NCBI GenBank assembly: GCA_029558835.1
Contig: JAKQDH010000098.1
Location: forward strand, 1-64,000
Length of the DNA stretch: 64,000 bases
Direction: 5' to 3'
Origin: Planctomycetota bacterium
Lineage (GTDB): Bacteria; Planctomycetota; Phycisphaerae; UBA1845
Part shown: one piece after another, positions 52,801-62,076 of the stretch
Numbering within the stretch: the first letter of the stretch is position 1
Layout: every line of letters begins with the position of its first letter
Notes under the pieces: generated by a model
What the model was told of the DNA's origin: nothing
The model's input: the letters and a program-made list of their open reading frames with translations, nothing else
Databases searched by the model: none
Made by a program: the position numbers and the translations under genes

Positions 52801-54960
52801 CTACTCCGAAAGAATAATCCGCGCGTCGGCCACTACCGCCCCCGTCCCCTCGGCGTAGACGATCAACGGGTTGATGTCCAGTTCCTTGATCTGCGGCAGG
52901 TCCGTGACCAACTGACTGAGGCGTCCCAGGCAGTCGGCGATGGCCGGCAGGTCCGACGGCGCCTCGCCTCGGACGCCCTCCAGCAGTCGATACGAACGGA
53001 TGCCGCGGATCATCTCGCCCGCCATGCCCCCGCGGATCGGCGCCAGGCGGAACGATACGTCGCGCAGGGCCTCCGTGTAAATTCCACCCAGGCCGAACAT
53101 GAGCAGCGGCCCGAAGCGAGGGTCGCGCGTCATACCCAGGATGATCTCTTTGCCCGGCGGGAGCATCTTCTGGACCAGAACGCCCCAGATCTCGATGTCC
53201 TTGCCCAGCTTCGCCTGCACCGAGGCGATCATGCCGTTGTACGCCTGGCGGACCGCCTCCGCGTCGCGTAGGTTCAGCCGCACGCCGCCCACGTCCGTCT
53301 TGTGCAGGATCTTGGGGCCCGAGATCTTCATAACCACCGGATACCCCATCTGCTCACTCGCCTCCGCCGCCTCGTCGGCCGTGCGGGCCAGGCGATACGG
53401 CACCAGCGGGAACCCGTAGTGCCCCAGTGCCTCCAGCGCCTGCAACTCAACCAGCCGCGTCCGCCCCGCGTCCAACTCCGCCGCGAAGAGCCGCTCGACC
53501 GCCTCGCGCCGGCAGTCAAACTGCTGATACGGCTGCATCGGCGCCCGTACCCACTCGGCGTAGCGGGACTTGGCCGCCAGAGCCCGCATCGCGTCTTCGG
53601 GAAACGTGAAGGTCGGCACGCCGTGGCGCTTCAATACGGTCACCGCCTCCGCGATGTCCGCCAGCCCCATCAGGCACGCAACCACCGGTTTACCGCAGTA
53701 GCCGCGAATCTCACCCACCACGTGGGCGATCTGGGCCAGGTCCGTCATCATCTGCGGCGTCACGATGACCACGACCTGCTCCGTGCCCTCGTCCGCGGTG
53801 ACGGCATCCAGCGCAGCCCGGTACCGGTCGCTCTTGGCATCCCCGATGACGTCCACGGGGTTCTTCAGGCTGGCCGTGGGCGGCAACTGGAAACGCAGCG
53901 ACTTGACCGTGTACTCCTGGAACTTCGTGAGCTCCATCCCGTTGCGAATGCAGGCGTCGGTGGCCATGATCCCCGGGCCACCGGCATTGGTCACCACGGC
54001 CGTGCGCCGACCCCGCGGCAACGCCGCATCGCCGAACACTTCCGCGTAGTCGAACAGCTCCTTGACGGATTCCACGCGGATGACGCCCGCCTGGCTCATG
54101 ATGGCCTCGTACACCTCGTCCGAGCCGGCGAGCGAGCCGGTATGGGACGCGGCGGCCGCCGCACCCTGCGCCGTCCGGCCGGTCTTGATGGCCAGCACCG
54201 GTTTCGGCTTGGGCCCGTGGGTAATCTGGTTGACGGCCTCCACGAACGCCTGTCCGGCCGACAGCTCCTCGATGTACATCAAGATGACGTTCGTTTGCGG
54301 ATCGCTTGCCAGGGAGCGCAGTAGATCAATCTCGCTGATGTCCACCTTGTTGCCAAAACTTATAAACCGCGAGAACCCCATGCCGATGCCCTTGGCGTAG
54401 TCCAGCAGCGCGGTGCACAGGGCCCCGCTTTGCGAGATCAGCCCGAGGTTGCCGGCCGCCGGCATCTCGCGGGCAAACGTGGCGTTCATGCACACGTGGG
54501 GGGCCGTGTTGATCACGCCCAGACAGTTGGGCCCCAGGATCGACAACCCGCGCTCCTGCGCCAGGGCCTTGAGCCGACGCTCACGCTCGACACCCTCGCC
54601 GCCGATCTCCTTGAAGCCGGCCGTAATGACGACGAAGTGCTTCGTGCCGTGCTCGGCCGCCTCGCGCACCACATCTTCCACCGCTCCGGCCGGTACCACG
54701 AGCACGGCCAGGTCGACCTCCTCGCCGATCTGGGACAGACGTGGCGTGCAACGGCAACCGAGAATGCTCTTCGCCTTCGGATTGATCGGGTACACAACGC
54801 CGGTGAAACCGCCGTAGATCAGGTTGCGCGTGATCGCGTGCCCCACGGAGCCCGGCGTACGCGACGCACCCACCACCGCGATCGAGCGCGGCGCAAACAG
54901 CGGTTCCAGGTCCCGCGGCGCCGTCGCCCGTGCCGCTTCCACGGTCGAAGTCTGCGACAT
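52801..54960 (-). CDS. ADP-forming acyl-CoA (acetate-CoA) synthetase, fused alpha-beta
   Basis: 719 residues. I start at ATG 54960 because GGGAG lies 9 bases upstream; the in-frame 55059 start would overlap the next gene. N-terminal CoA-binding Rossmann domain (SIAVVGASRTPGSVGHA), ligase/succinyl-CoA-synthetase-like domains with the predicted phosphohistidine H273 (ASHTGSLAGSD), and a C-terminal ATP-grasp (about 500-719: MGYPVVMKISGPKILHKTDVGG, PPGKEIILGMTRDPRFGPLL). It interconverts acyl-CoA + ADP + Pi and acid + CoA + ATP, linking substrate-level phosphorylation to the CoA transferases beside it. Confidence 0.9.
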   Translation of the reverse strand: MSQTSTVEAARATAPRDLEPLFAPRSIAVVGASRTPGSVGHAITRNLIYGGFTGVVYPINPKAKSILGCRCTPRLSQIGEEVDLAVLVVPAGAVEDVVREAAEHGTKHFVVITAGFKEIGGEGVERERRLKALAQERGLSILGPNCLGVINTAPHVCMNATFAREMPAAGNLGLISQSGALCTALLDYAKGIGMGFSRFISFGNKVDISEIDLLRSLASDPQTNVILMYIEELSAGQAFVEAVNQITHGPKPKPVLAIKTGRTAQGAAAAASHTGSLAGSDEVYEAIMSQAGVIRVESVKELFDYAEVFGDAALPRGRRTAVVTNAGGPGIMATDACIRNGMELTKFQEYTVKSLRFQLPPTASLKNPVDVIGDAKSDRYRAALDAVTADEGTEQVVVIVTPQMMTDLAQIAHVVGEIRGYCGKPVVACLMGLADIAEAVTVLKRHGVPTFTFPEDAMRALAAKSRYAEWVRAPMQPYQQFDCRREAVERLFAAELDAGRTRLVELQALEALGHYGFPLVPYRLARTADEAAEASEQMGYPVVMKISGPKILHKTDVGGVRLNLRDAEAVRQAYNGMIASVQAKLGKDIEIWGVLVQKMLPPGKEIILGMTRDPRFGPLLMFGLGGIYTEALRDVSFRLAPIRGGMAGEMIRGIRSYRLLEGVRGEAPSDLPAIADCLGRLSQLVTDLPQIKELDINPLIVYAEGTGAVVADARIILSE

Positions 54961-54965
54961 AACAG

Positions 54966-57900
54966 TTACTCCCTCGAACCCCGCAACGTCGTCCGCTGCC
55001 TCACCAGAAACAGACCACACAGCATCAGGCCGGCCATGCCCAGCGTACCGGAGCCGCAACGCCCGCCGGCCGACGGACCCGGCTCCTCCTCCCGCGGCTC
55101 GATCGTTGTCACGGCGTCGGCCGGCGAGGGCGCCTCTTCCACATTGCCCAGCCGGTCCCGCGCAATAGTGTAGAATCGGTATGATCGGCCGACTTCACCC
55201 GTGAAGTCACCAGAAGCCGCGCTCGTTCGATCAAGCCAGATGACGTACGGGCCGCGATCCGTCGCCACGTACACTGTGTAATCCCACACACCCACTCCGG
55301 CATCGCTGCCCGACCACGCCACCGTGAACTCCGTCTGCGTAGTCGCAGCCGCCAGGGGTACCACGGCCGACGAGGGGGCGTCCATGTCCAGTGTGTGCAC
55401 AAGCTCCGGGGTGACGATGGGATCGTTGGTGTCGAAGACGATGGACGCCTGATTGCGGATGGCCGTACCCGAGGGCACATCGTCCCGCACGCGAATCGAG
55501 AACTCCACCCAGCCCTCGCCCTCCGGCGGGTCCACGTTGGGCGGCAGGCCGATTCCGGTGAAGGTCAGCACCAGTCGTCCGGTAGTCTCGTCGAGCTCGT
55601 ACGTCAGCACGTCCCGGTGACTGCTGGAGCCGAGCTCGAAGCTCGAGTAATCAAAGGACGCGCTCAACAGGTCCGTGATCGTGACGGTGCGAGCGGCCGC
55701 CGTCGCCTCAGGCAGGTTCTCAAAGTGTATGGTGTAGCCGATGGTCTGCGGGCCGGCGAGATACCCGTCCAGCCCCGTATGGGACACCTTGTCGTTCGGA
55801 TCAAACGAGAACAGCCCATCAAAGCCCAGGAGGGTCTTGAGCAGGTCGTAACAGGACTTCAGATCCGACACCGTCCCAAAGACGACGTTCCACAGCGGCA
55901 TCGCCTCCGGAATCAGTGCCCGCACGGCCAATTCGCCGACCGCCTTGGCGACCATTTCGGTGAGCTTCGCCGCCCCGAAGTCCCGGAGCGTGCCCACCAT
56001 GACGTCGCCCATGACCTCGTTCACCTGCCCCGGTTGCACCTGATATCCGCGCCGGGAGAGCTCCGTGTGGAGGTTCTTCACCAGGGCGTCGGCCACCGTG
56101 CACAAGTCACCGATCGCACTCTCGCGCGTCGCGGACTTGGCCGTGCTGCTGTCGACACTCTCCAGGAAGCCAACCGTGGTTTCCAGTTCGACGTCCCACG
56201 TGGGCGGCGGACGATCCGCGGGCCCCGCCACGACCAGATAGAACGTGTAGAAACCACGCGGCACGAGCCGCCCGATCCATACATATTCCGGCCGCTCGGC
56301 GGTCGCCGTGGTGTACTCCGTGTCGATCTGATCCGCCCCACCCACGACGGCTGCCGGCAGTTCCACCTTGTACTGCGTCCCAGCGGTTAGCGCGAGCGTG
56401 ACGATCAGGTCCGTAAGGTCCACGTTGCCGGTGTTCTCGACGCGGATCTTCAGACGGGCATCCTCACCGGCGGCGAGCTGCGCCCGGCCGACGAAATCCA
56501 CACCGGCCGCGACGCGCCCGGGCTCAATCCGGAACGCGTCGTCGAGGCGCCGCGCGCCATCCGGCGCCGTGAAGATCACGTCACAGGCGCCCACTCCCCG
56601 CCCGGTCAAATCGAAGCGCGCCTGCAACACGCCCGCTTCGAGGGTCACGTCGTACCCACTAATCGCCTCCCCGCCCGCCGACACGAGGGCCACTTGCGTT
56701 CCCGTCACGAAGCTACCCAGGAACCGCACGGTCACCTCGCCGTCGTTCCCGCCCCGGTCCGGGACCACCTCACCCAAGTGCGTACTCAGCTCCAGGTTGA
56801 CCGCCAGAGCACCCGACGAGCCGGCCGCAATGTAGATCTTGCGGCCGTCCGGTGTGATGATCATCTCGTGGTTGTTGTAGGAGCCCAGACCGAACCAGCC
56901 CGTGGCCTCCGGCAGGTCGATCCCCGTCAGACCGTTGCGGGGATCATCGTCCAGGTCAATGAACTGGTAATCCACGCCGCTGGCGACCACGATGCCCTCG
57001 CCGCCGTAAGTTGCCTGCTCGGGATCGTTGTAGGACCGGGCGAAGCCCTCATAGAAGAGAAACGCACCGGTCGGAGTGCGGACGAACATCTCCGGACTGA
57101 AGGCGCTGTACGCGTCGAAGGGCAGTGACCGCACCGTGCGCTGCGTCACCGTATCCCAGACGTTGCCGCGGGAGTCGAAGAGCAAGCTCCCGTCGCCCGA
57201 CAGCTCCACACGGGTTGCGCCCGGCTCAAACACCGCGGCGGGCATCTCGAAGACGGTGAAGGTCAGCCCGGCCGACGTCGGCCCGGCGCCGATGCCCGCC
57301 ACCACCTGCAAGCCCGCGATGGACGGCCAGAACTCAATCTCCTCGCCGACCACGTACAGACGATCGCCGTCCGGACTGACGGTGATCCGGCGGGCACGCA
57401 GGAAGTCGGCCTCCCAGGTCGGGTGGGCCGGCAGCAACCCGTCCACGTCGCTTGTCTCCGGCAGCGTGTCTATCCACTCCACGCCGGCGGCCGTCACGCG
57501 GAGGACGAAGATGTCCCATTCGGACGCCACGTAGATGTACTGTCCGTCCGGCGTCACCACCATCGGGCCCCGATACCACGCCCAAGGCGCCTCGAGCGTG
57601 GCGACCGGCGCATAAGTACGCGGGTCCAGTTCGTAGAAGGCGTAGTCCGTGTTGACGAAAAGCCGGCCGTCGGAGCTGAAAGCGATCCCCCCGATGAAGC
57701 CATCGTCCGGCAGTTCGATGGTGGCCGCCAGCGTGTCGGTCGCCACGTCAATCACCGCAATCCGCCGGTACGCGTCACCGAGCAATACCCGGGCGCCATC
57801 GGGAGACACCGCGAGGGTGTCCCACTCCCCATCGGCGGGCACCGGCAGATAGGCGACGGTACTGCCCGCCAGCGGGTGCTGCGCCGCGGACGCCCCCACG

Positions 57901-57977
57901 GTGCAGCAGCCGCCATACAGGAACGCTACCGCAAGAAGAACGCCCCGCCCGGAAGGCAATACACACCGGAGCGGCAT
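54966..57977 (-). CDS. large exported protein with propeller, beta domains and Cys-containing C-terminal anchor
   Basis: 1003 residues with GGGAG 8 bases before the ATG. A signal peptide (GVLLAVAFLYGGCCTVGASA) is followed by an N-terminal YVTN-type propeller (SPDGARVLLGD, TPDGQYIYVASEWDIFVLRV, SPDGDRLYVVGEE). Beta domains come next, including a CARDB/DUF11-like segment (DARLKIRVENTGNVDLTD) and a DUF7619-like one (FDPNDKVSHTG). The fibronectin-III-like part reads AVVPLAAATTQTEFTVAWSG. The C-terminus is a Cys-containing tripartite sorting-signal-like tail: GRCGSGTLG, a short hydrophobic helix, then Arg-rich residues. It ends 6 bases before the synthetase start, so co-transcription is possible. 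Function unknown. Confidence 0.8.
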   Translation of the reverse strand: MPLRCVLPSGRGVLLAVAFLYGGCCTVGASAAQHPLAGSTVAYLPVPADGEWDTLAVSPDGARVLLGDAYRRIAVIDVATDTLAATIELPDDGFIGGIAFSSDGRLFVNTDYAFYELDPRTYAPVATLEAPWAWYRGPMVVTPDGQYIYVASEWDIFVLRVTAAGVEWIDTLPETSDVDGLLPAHPTWEADFLRARRITVSPDGDRLYVVGEEIEFWPSIAGLQVVAGIGAGPTSAGLTFTVFEMPAAVFEPGATRVELSGDGSLLFDSRGNVWDTVTQRTVRSLPFDAYSAFSPEMFVRTPTGAFLFYEGFARSYNDPEQATYGGEGIVVASGVDYQFIDLDDDPRNGLTGIDLPEATGWFGLGSYNNHEMIITPDGRKIYIAAGSSGALAVNLELSTHLGEVVPDRGGNDGEVTVRFLGSFVTGTQVALVSAGGEAISGYDVTLEAGVLQARFDLTGRGVGACDVIFTAPDGARRLDDAFRIEPGRVAAGVDFVGRAQLAAGEDARLKIRVENTGNVDLTDLIVTLALTAGTQYKVELPAAVVGGADQIDTEYTTATAERPEYVWIGRLVPRGFYTFYLVVAGPADRPPPTWDVELETTVGFLESVDSSTAKSATRESAIGDLCTVADALVKNLHTELSRRGYQVQPGQVNEVMGDVMVGTLRDFGAAKLTEMVAKAVGELAVRALIPEAMPLWNVVFGTVSDLKSCYDLLKTLLGFDGLFSFDPNDKVSHTGLDGYLAGPQTIGYTIHFENLPEATAAARTVTITDLLSASFDYSSFELGSSSHRDVLTYELDETTGRLVLTFTGIGLPPNVDPPEGEGWVEFSIRVRDDVPSGTAIRNQASIVFDTNDPIVTPELVHTLDMDAPSSAVVPLAAATTQTEFTVAWSGSDAGVGVWDYTVYVATDRGPYVIWLDRTSAASGDFTGEVGRSYRFYTIARDRLGNVEEAPSPADAVTTIEPREEEPGPSAGGRCGSGTLGMAGLMLCGLFLVRQRTTLRGSRE

Positions 57978-58092
57978 GGTCGAATCTCCCTGAACGTACT
58001 CTGACGCGTCCCCACGCCCTCACCCTGAGGAACAGAGGGAGGATCGCATCGGCCAAGCCCACCATCCCCCCCCGGCCCGGAGTACAGGCACC

Positions 58093-59982
58093 TCAGCCGC
58101 CCGCCGCCCTGGATCGGGTCGCGAACGGGATGCGCAGCGTGTACGCCCCGTCCTCCATTTCGGTATCGATCGGGAACCCGGTGCTCTGGAACACGCGCAG
58201 CATACCGATGTTCTCCGCCAGCACGTCGGCCGTGAACCCGGCGATGCCGTTCTCCTGGGCTGCTTCCACCAGGACCCGGATCATATGCTTCCCGATGCCT
58301 TTGCCCTGCCAGTCGTCGCGGACCAGGAAGGCCGCGTCCGCGTAGTTCGTACGCGGGTTGTTGCGGTAGTGCGCGATGCCGATGATGTCGGCGTCCTCGT
58401 CCGCGGACACCAGCGCCACCAGCGCCATGTCCGATTCGTAGTCGACGCGGAGAAACTCCTGAAGCTGCTCATGCGGCATCGCCTTGACGTACCGGAAGAA
58501 CCGGAAATGAACCGATTCCGTCGACAGCCGGTAGAACATGTCGCGCAGCCGCCCCTCGTCCGTCAGCTTCAGCGGCCGCAGGAACACCCGCGACTCATCC
58601 TTCAGGTCGACCCACTGCTCCAGCCTCTCCGGGTAGAGCGGCGTCCGCACGGGCAGTTCGATCTGGTCCGCGTAGACCAGATGACGCCCTTTCGCCTCGG
58701 CCAGCAGCCACGGCCGAAACTTCGGGTGGGCAATGTGGATCAGCGCCAGCGCCCGCTCCCGAATGCTCTTGCCATGCAGATAGGCCGCGCCGTATTCCGT
58801 CACGATGTAATGCACGTCCCCCCGACTGGTGACCACGCCCGCCCCCTGCTTCAGGTAGGGCACGATGCGTGAGAACACCTCGCCCTCGGCCGTGGAGGGC
58901 AGCGCAATGATCGGCTTGCCCCCCTTGGACCGGGCAGCCCCCCGTGTGAAGTCCACCTGCCCGCCGATGCCGCTGTAGAACATCGGACCCAGCGAATCCG
59001 CGCACACCTGCCCGGTGAGATCAACCTCGATCGCCGAGTTGATCGAGATCATCTTGTCGTTCTGAGCAATGATGAACGGGTCATTCGCATACTCGGTCGG
59101 ATGGCACTCGATCATCGGGTTATCGTGGGCGAAGTCGTAAAGCTTCCGGGAACCCATCATGAAGCTCATCACGATCTTACCCGGGTGCAGCGTCTTGGCG
59201 GAGTTGTTGATGACCCCTTTCTGGATCAGCGGGATAACCCCGTCGCTGAACATCTCCGTGTGAATGCCCAGGTTCTTGAAACCACCCAAGTAGTGCAGCA
59301 CGGCGTCGGGGATCGTGCCGATGCCAAGCTGGAGCGTGGCCCCGTCCTCGATGAGCCCGGCGATATGTCGGCCGATCCGCTCCGCAATCTCGTCCGGTGC
59401 GCCCTGCGGCGCCTCCAGGACGGGCCGGTCGCTCTCGACCAGAAGGTCAATGTCATCCACGTGTATGAAGCAGTCGCCAAGGACGCGGGGAAGCTGCCGG
59501 TTGACCTCCGCCACCAGGTACCGCGCCGACTCCGCCGCCGGCTTCACGATATCACACGACACGCTGTAGCTGCAGAAACCGTGCTCATCCGGCGGGCTGA
59601 CCCCGATGAACGCCACGTCGATCACCACCCGCCGGGTACGGAAAAGACGAGGAATTTCCGACAGGAAGATCGGCGTGTAGTCCGCCCGCCCCTCCGCCAC
59701 GGCCGAACGCACGTTCGGACCGATAAAGTACGCATTGTGCCGGAAACGACCCCCGAGCCGGGGTTCAGCATAAGCGGCCACGCCGAGCGTGAGGATGTGC
59801 ACGATCTCCGTGTCGCTCAGATCCTCCCGCCCGGACAGCGCCTCGACCAGCGTCTGGGGCTCACCGGCGCCGGAGCCGATGAACACCCGCTGTCCGTGCT
59901 TCACGCAGGCGACCGCCTCACGGGGGGACACAAGCTTGGCGGCGTACCGCTCCTGCCACGGTCTCGCGGTCTTCGAGTTCAT
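58093..59982 (-). CDS. acetyl-CoA hydrolase/transferase fused to GNAT acetyltransferase (copy 2)
   Basis: 629 residues from ATG 59982 (AGGGAA upstream), preferred over the in-frame 60048. The plan equals the gene at 50902: CoA-transferase domain with HTEMFSDG, YLHGKSIRERALAL and GNAT domain with WQGKGIGKHM as acetyl-CoA loop. The paralogue is diverged (for instance the N-terminal region and the GNAT half differ widely). The pair flanks the synthetase and the large propeller gene, so duplication probably preceded or created this locus. Confidence 0.9.
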   Translation of the reverse strand: MNSKTARPWQERYAAKLVSPREAVACVKHGQRVFIGSGAGEPQTLVEALSGREDLSDTEIVHILTLGVAAYAEPRLGGRFRHNAYFIGPNVRSAVAEGRADYTPIFLSEIPRLFRTRRVVIDVAFIGVSPPDEHGFCSYSVSCDIVKPAAESARYLVAEVNRQLPRVLGDCFIHVDDIDLLVESDRPVLEAPQGAPDEIAERIGRHIAGLIEDGATLQLGIGTIPDAVLHYLGGFKNLGIHTEMFSDGVIPLIQKGVINNSAKTLHPGKIVMSFMMGSRKLYDFAHDNPMIECHPTEYANDPFIIAQNDKMISINSAIEVDLTGQVCADSLGPMFYSGIGGQVDFTRGAARSKGGKPIIALPSTAEGEVFSRIVPYLKQGAGVVTSRGDVHYIVTEYGAAYLHGKSIRERALALIHIAHPKFRPWLLAEAKGRHLVYADQIELPVRTPLYPERLEQWVDLKDESRVFLRPLKLTDEGRLRDMFYRLSTESVHFRFFRYVKAMPHEQLQEFLRVDYESDMALVALVSADEDADIIGIAHYRNNPRTNYADAAFLVRDDWQGKGIGKHMIRVLVEAAQENGIAGFTADVLAENIGMLRVFQSTGFPIDTEMEDGAYTLRIPFATRSRAAGG

Positions 59983-60509
59983 GAATCCGGTTCCCTGAGA
60001 CTGAGGCCACCACCAAGGTGCGGACCGGGTGACTCCCGGAAGGCCCACCGGTAGACGCCCGCCGAAGGCCGCTTGCTTCCGGTCCGGCGGCCCAATGGAT
60101 CGACTGACCTAACGCCTGGCCCTCCGGCCACAACCGCGAGGCCCGCGCGTCAGGCATAGCCCCACGCCGAGCCCCCGGCAAAGGGAGCAATCGGCGTGCC
60201 GTACCCCTCCTTCGCCATATTTAACCCGCCCTCACCTGCCGACGTTTAGTTGGCGAGAAGGGCGCATACGCACCACGTCCGACAGGAACCTCATCGCCAG
60301 TAGCGCCCTGCCCCGTTCACGCAAGTATGCGTATGCACCTATCCCGCTGTGGCCGAGGAGGCTCACGGCCAGGGGCGCAAGCCGAGCACCCGACATCGCC
60401 ACACTGCCCACCGGGCCTTGCCACCGCACACCGGCAAAGTCCCGCGCGACCGGCACCGCGGGCGGTTTTCATTGAACCCCCCGCTACAACGGGTGCCGAT
60501 CCTAACCCC
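59983..60509. other. divergent intergenic region
   Basis: 527 bases upstream of the CoA-transferase paralogue on one side and the sulfotransferase on the other. Nothing beyond possible promoters was recognised. The open plus-strand frame from 60327 is in phase with the sulfotransferase but Arg/Pro-rich and likely non-coding. Confidence 0.35.
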
Positions 60510-61355
60510 ATGCTGACCAGGAAGCAGCAGGTTCAGAAAACGTGGCGGCGGGTCGCGTTGCGATTGCGCGCCCCGGCCGGGACTGCCGTGCCTCTCTTCA
60601 TCCTCGGGGCACAGCGGTCGGGTACCAACATGCTTCTCGACGTGCTGCAGCCTTGCCCCTGGACCGAATGCTACAACGAGACCGACGAGGAGGCGTTCGA
60701 CAACTACGTCCTGCACCCGGCCGACGTCGTGCTGCGCCTCATCCGGCGCTCGCATGCGCGGGTGGTCGTGTTCAAGCCCATCTGCGACAGCCAGAACGCC
60801 CGCACTTTGCTCGACCTGCACCCGCGTGCCCGAGCGGTCTGGATCTACCGTCGCTGGCCGGACGTGGTCAACTCGGCCTTGCGCAACTTCACCGAGCACA
60901 ACCGCTACCTGCACTACATGCTACACGAACCGCGGGTGGCGCGCTGGCGGCTACAGAACGTCGATGCCCAGTGCCTGCAACTGGTTGAACGCTTCTACAA
61001 ACAGGGCGTTTCCGAGGCCTCCGCCCGGGCGCTCATCTGGTACCTGCGCGTGTACCAGTACTTCCAACAGGACTTGCCCTCAGACCCCCGGACCATGCTG
61101 CTCAGCTACGAACAGACTGTGCAGGAACCCCATGCGCACCTCCCCCGCCTCTTCGCCGCGTGCGGCTTGAGCTACGAGGAGCGTTTCGCCCGACCGCTGT
61201 TCACAACGTCAGTGGGCCGGCACGCCGCGCCGGAAATCGACCCCGAAATCGCCGCGCTCTGCGATGAAATGTACGCCCGGCTGGAAGCGGCGTGTGCCGC
61301 GTCGCACCCTCCAGGTTTGCCCGAAAGGGCTATGTCCTGCGTCGCAGTCCGTTAG
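60510..61355 (+). CDS. sulfotransferase-family protein
   Basis: 281 residues from the ATG at 60510. The 5'-phosphosulfate loop is FILGAQRSGTNMLLDVL and the 3'-phosphate region is IYRRWPDVVNSALRNF, both typical of PAPS-dependent sulfotransferases. The rest is helical and aromatic, ending with charged residues. It would transfer sulfate from PAPS to a carbohydrate, lipid or protein; acceptor unknown. An upstream frame opening at 60327 is less likely. It stands alone. Confidence 0.8.
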   Translation: MLTRKQQVQKTWRRVALRLRAPAGTAVPLFILGAQRSGTNMLLDVLQPCPWTECYNETDEEAFDNYVLHPADVVLRLIRRSHARVVVFKPICDSQNARTLLDLHPRARAVWIYRRWPDVVNSALRNFTEHNRYLHYMLHEPRVARWRLQNVDAQCLQLVERFYKQGVSEASARALIWYLRVYQYFQQDLPSDPRTMLLSYEQTVQEPHAHLPRLFAACGLSYEERFARPLFTTSVGRHAAPEIDPEIAALCDEMYARLEAACAASHPPGLPERAMSCVAVR

Positions 61356-61434
61356 CTCAACCCTGGAGCCCCACCGAAAGCGAGCGGGCCCCGTGCACGT
61401 TCCCGGACGACGTGGAGACGTGCGTGCGACGGGT

Positions 61435-61827
61435 TCACGCCTCGCCGAGGGCCTCGGCCGCCCGATCCACGTCGGTCACGCTGAGCACCAGGATGCCGGC
61501 CGCTTCCTCGCTGCTGCTGCCGTACACGTAGTTGATGTTGACGCCGGCCTTCGCCAACGTCCCCGTAATCTGCGCCAGGACACCGGGCCGCGGGGGCGGC
61601 TCCAAGACCAACACATGCTGGCTGAGGAAGTGGTAGGCGTCGTGCTCCAGGGCGGTCTTGGCCGCGGCGATCGGCTTGACGACCAACCGGACCCAGCCGC
61701 ACTCGCCGTTGTCCGACAGCGCAATCGCCTCGATGTTGACCTTCGCCTTCTTGAGACTCGTGCAGAGTCTGGCCAGCGCTCCCGGCTTGTTGTCGAGACT
61801 CACACAGAACTGCGTTGTCTTCGGCAT
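61435..61827 (-). CDS. double-ACT-domain protein
   Basis: 130 residues from ATG 61827 (GGGAG about 8 upstream), preferred over the in-frame 61869. Two ACT-like beta-alpha-beta repeats: TTQFCVSLDNKPGALARLCT at residues 3-22 and EPPPRPGVLAQITGTLAKAG in the second half. ACT pairs typically bind amino acids and regulate other proteins. There is no attached catalytic domain and no amino-acid operon beside it. Confidence 0.8.
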   Translation of the reverse strand: MPKTTQFCVSLDNKPGALARLCTSLKKAKVNIEAIALSDNGECGWVRLVVKPIAAAKTALEHDAYHFLSQHVLVLEPPPRPGVLAQITGTLAKAGVNINYVYGSSSEEAAGILVLSVTDVDRAAEALGEA

Positions 61828-62076
61828 GGCACAACTCCCGTCACGTGCTGAAGTCTCCCCACGGCCCACTCCCGCATCTCAAGCGGACCCGGTACCAGGG
61901 CGACCAGCAGGGTGGCACGCCCAAGCCGAAGGCGCCGGCATGCTGCAGAAGACGGCCTTTCGCTCGCAGCGGAGCATGGCGGCGCTACGCTTGGCCATGC
62001 CACCCGCTTCCGGCTGGTGCTTTCCCTATTGCGTAGAGCGATTCAGTGACACCCTTAAGCATTGGGGGCGCCACCG
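61828..62076. other. spacer carrying family A copy 5
   Basis: 249 bases between two minus-strand genes, largely occupied by the repeat listed separately. Confidence 0.5.
61884..62005 (-). repeat. REPIN-like palindromic repeat, family A copy 5 (inverted)
   Basis: Read on the minus strand: GGGTGGCATGGCCAAGCGTA with GCGCCGCCATGC, then GCATGCCGGCGCCTTCGGC and TTGGGCGTGCCACCC, tail ending CCGGGTCCG. The orientation is opposite to the other four copies. Confidence 0.85.
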
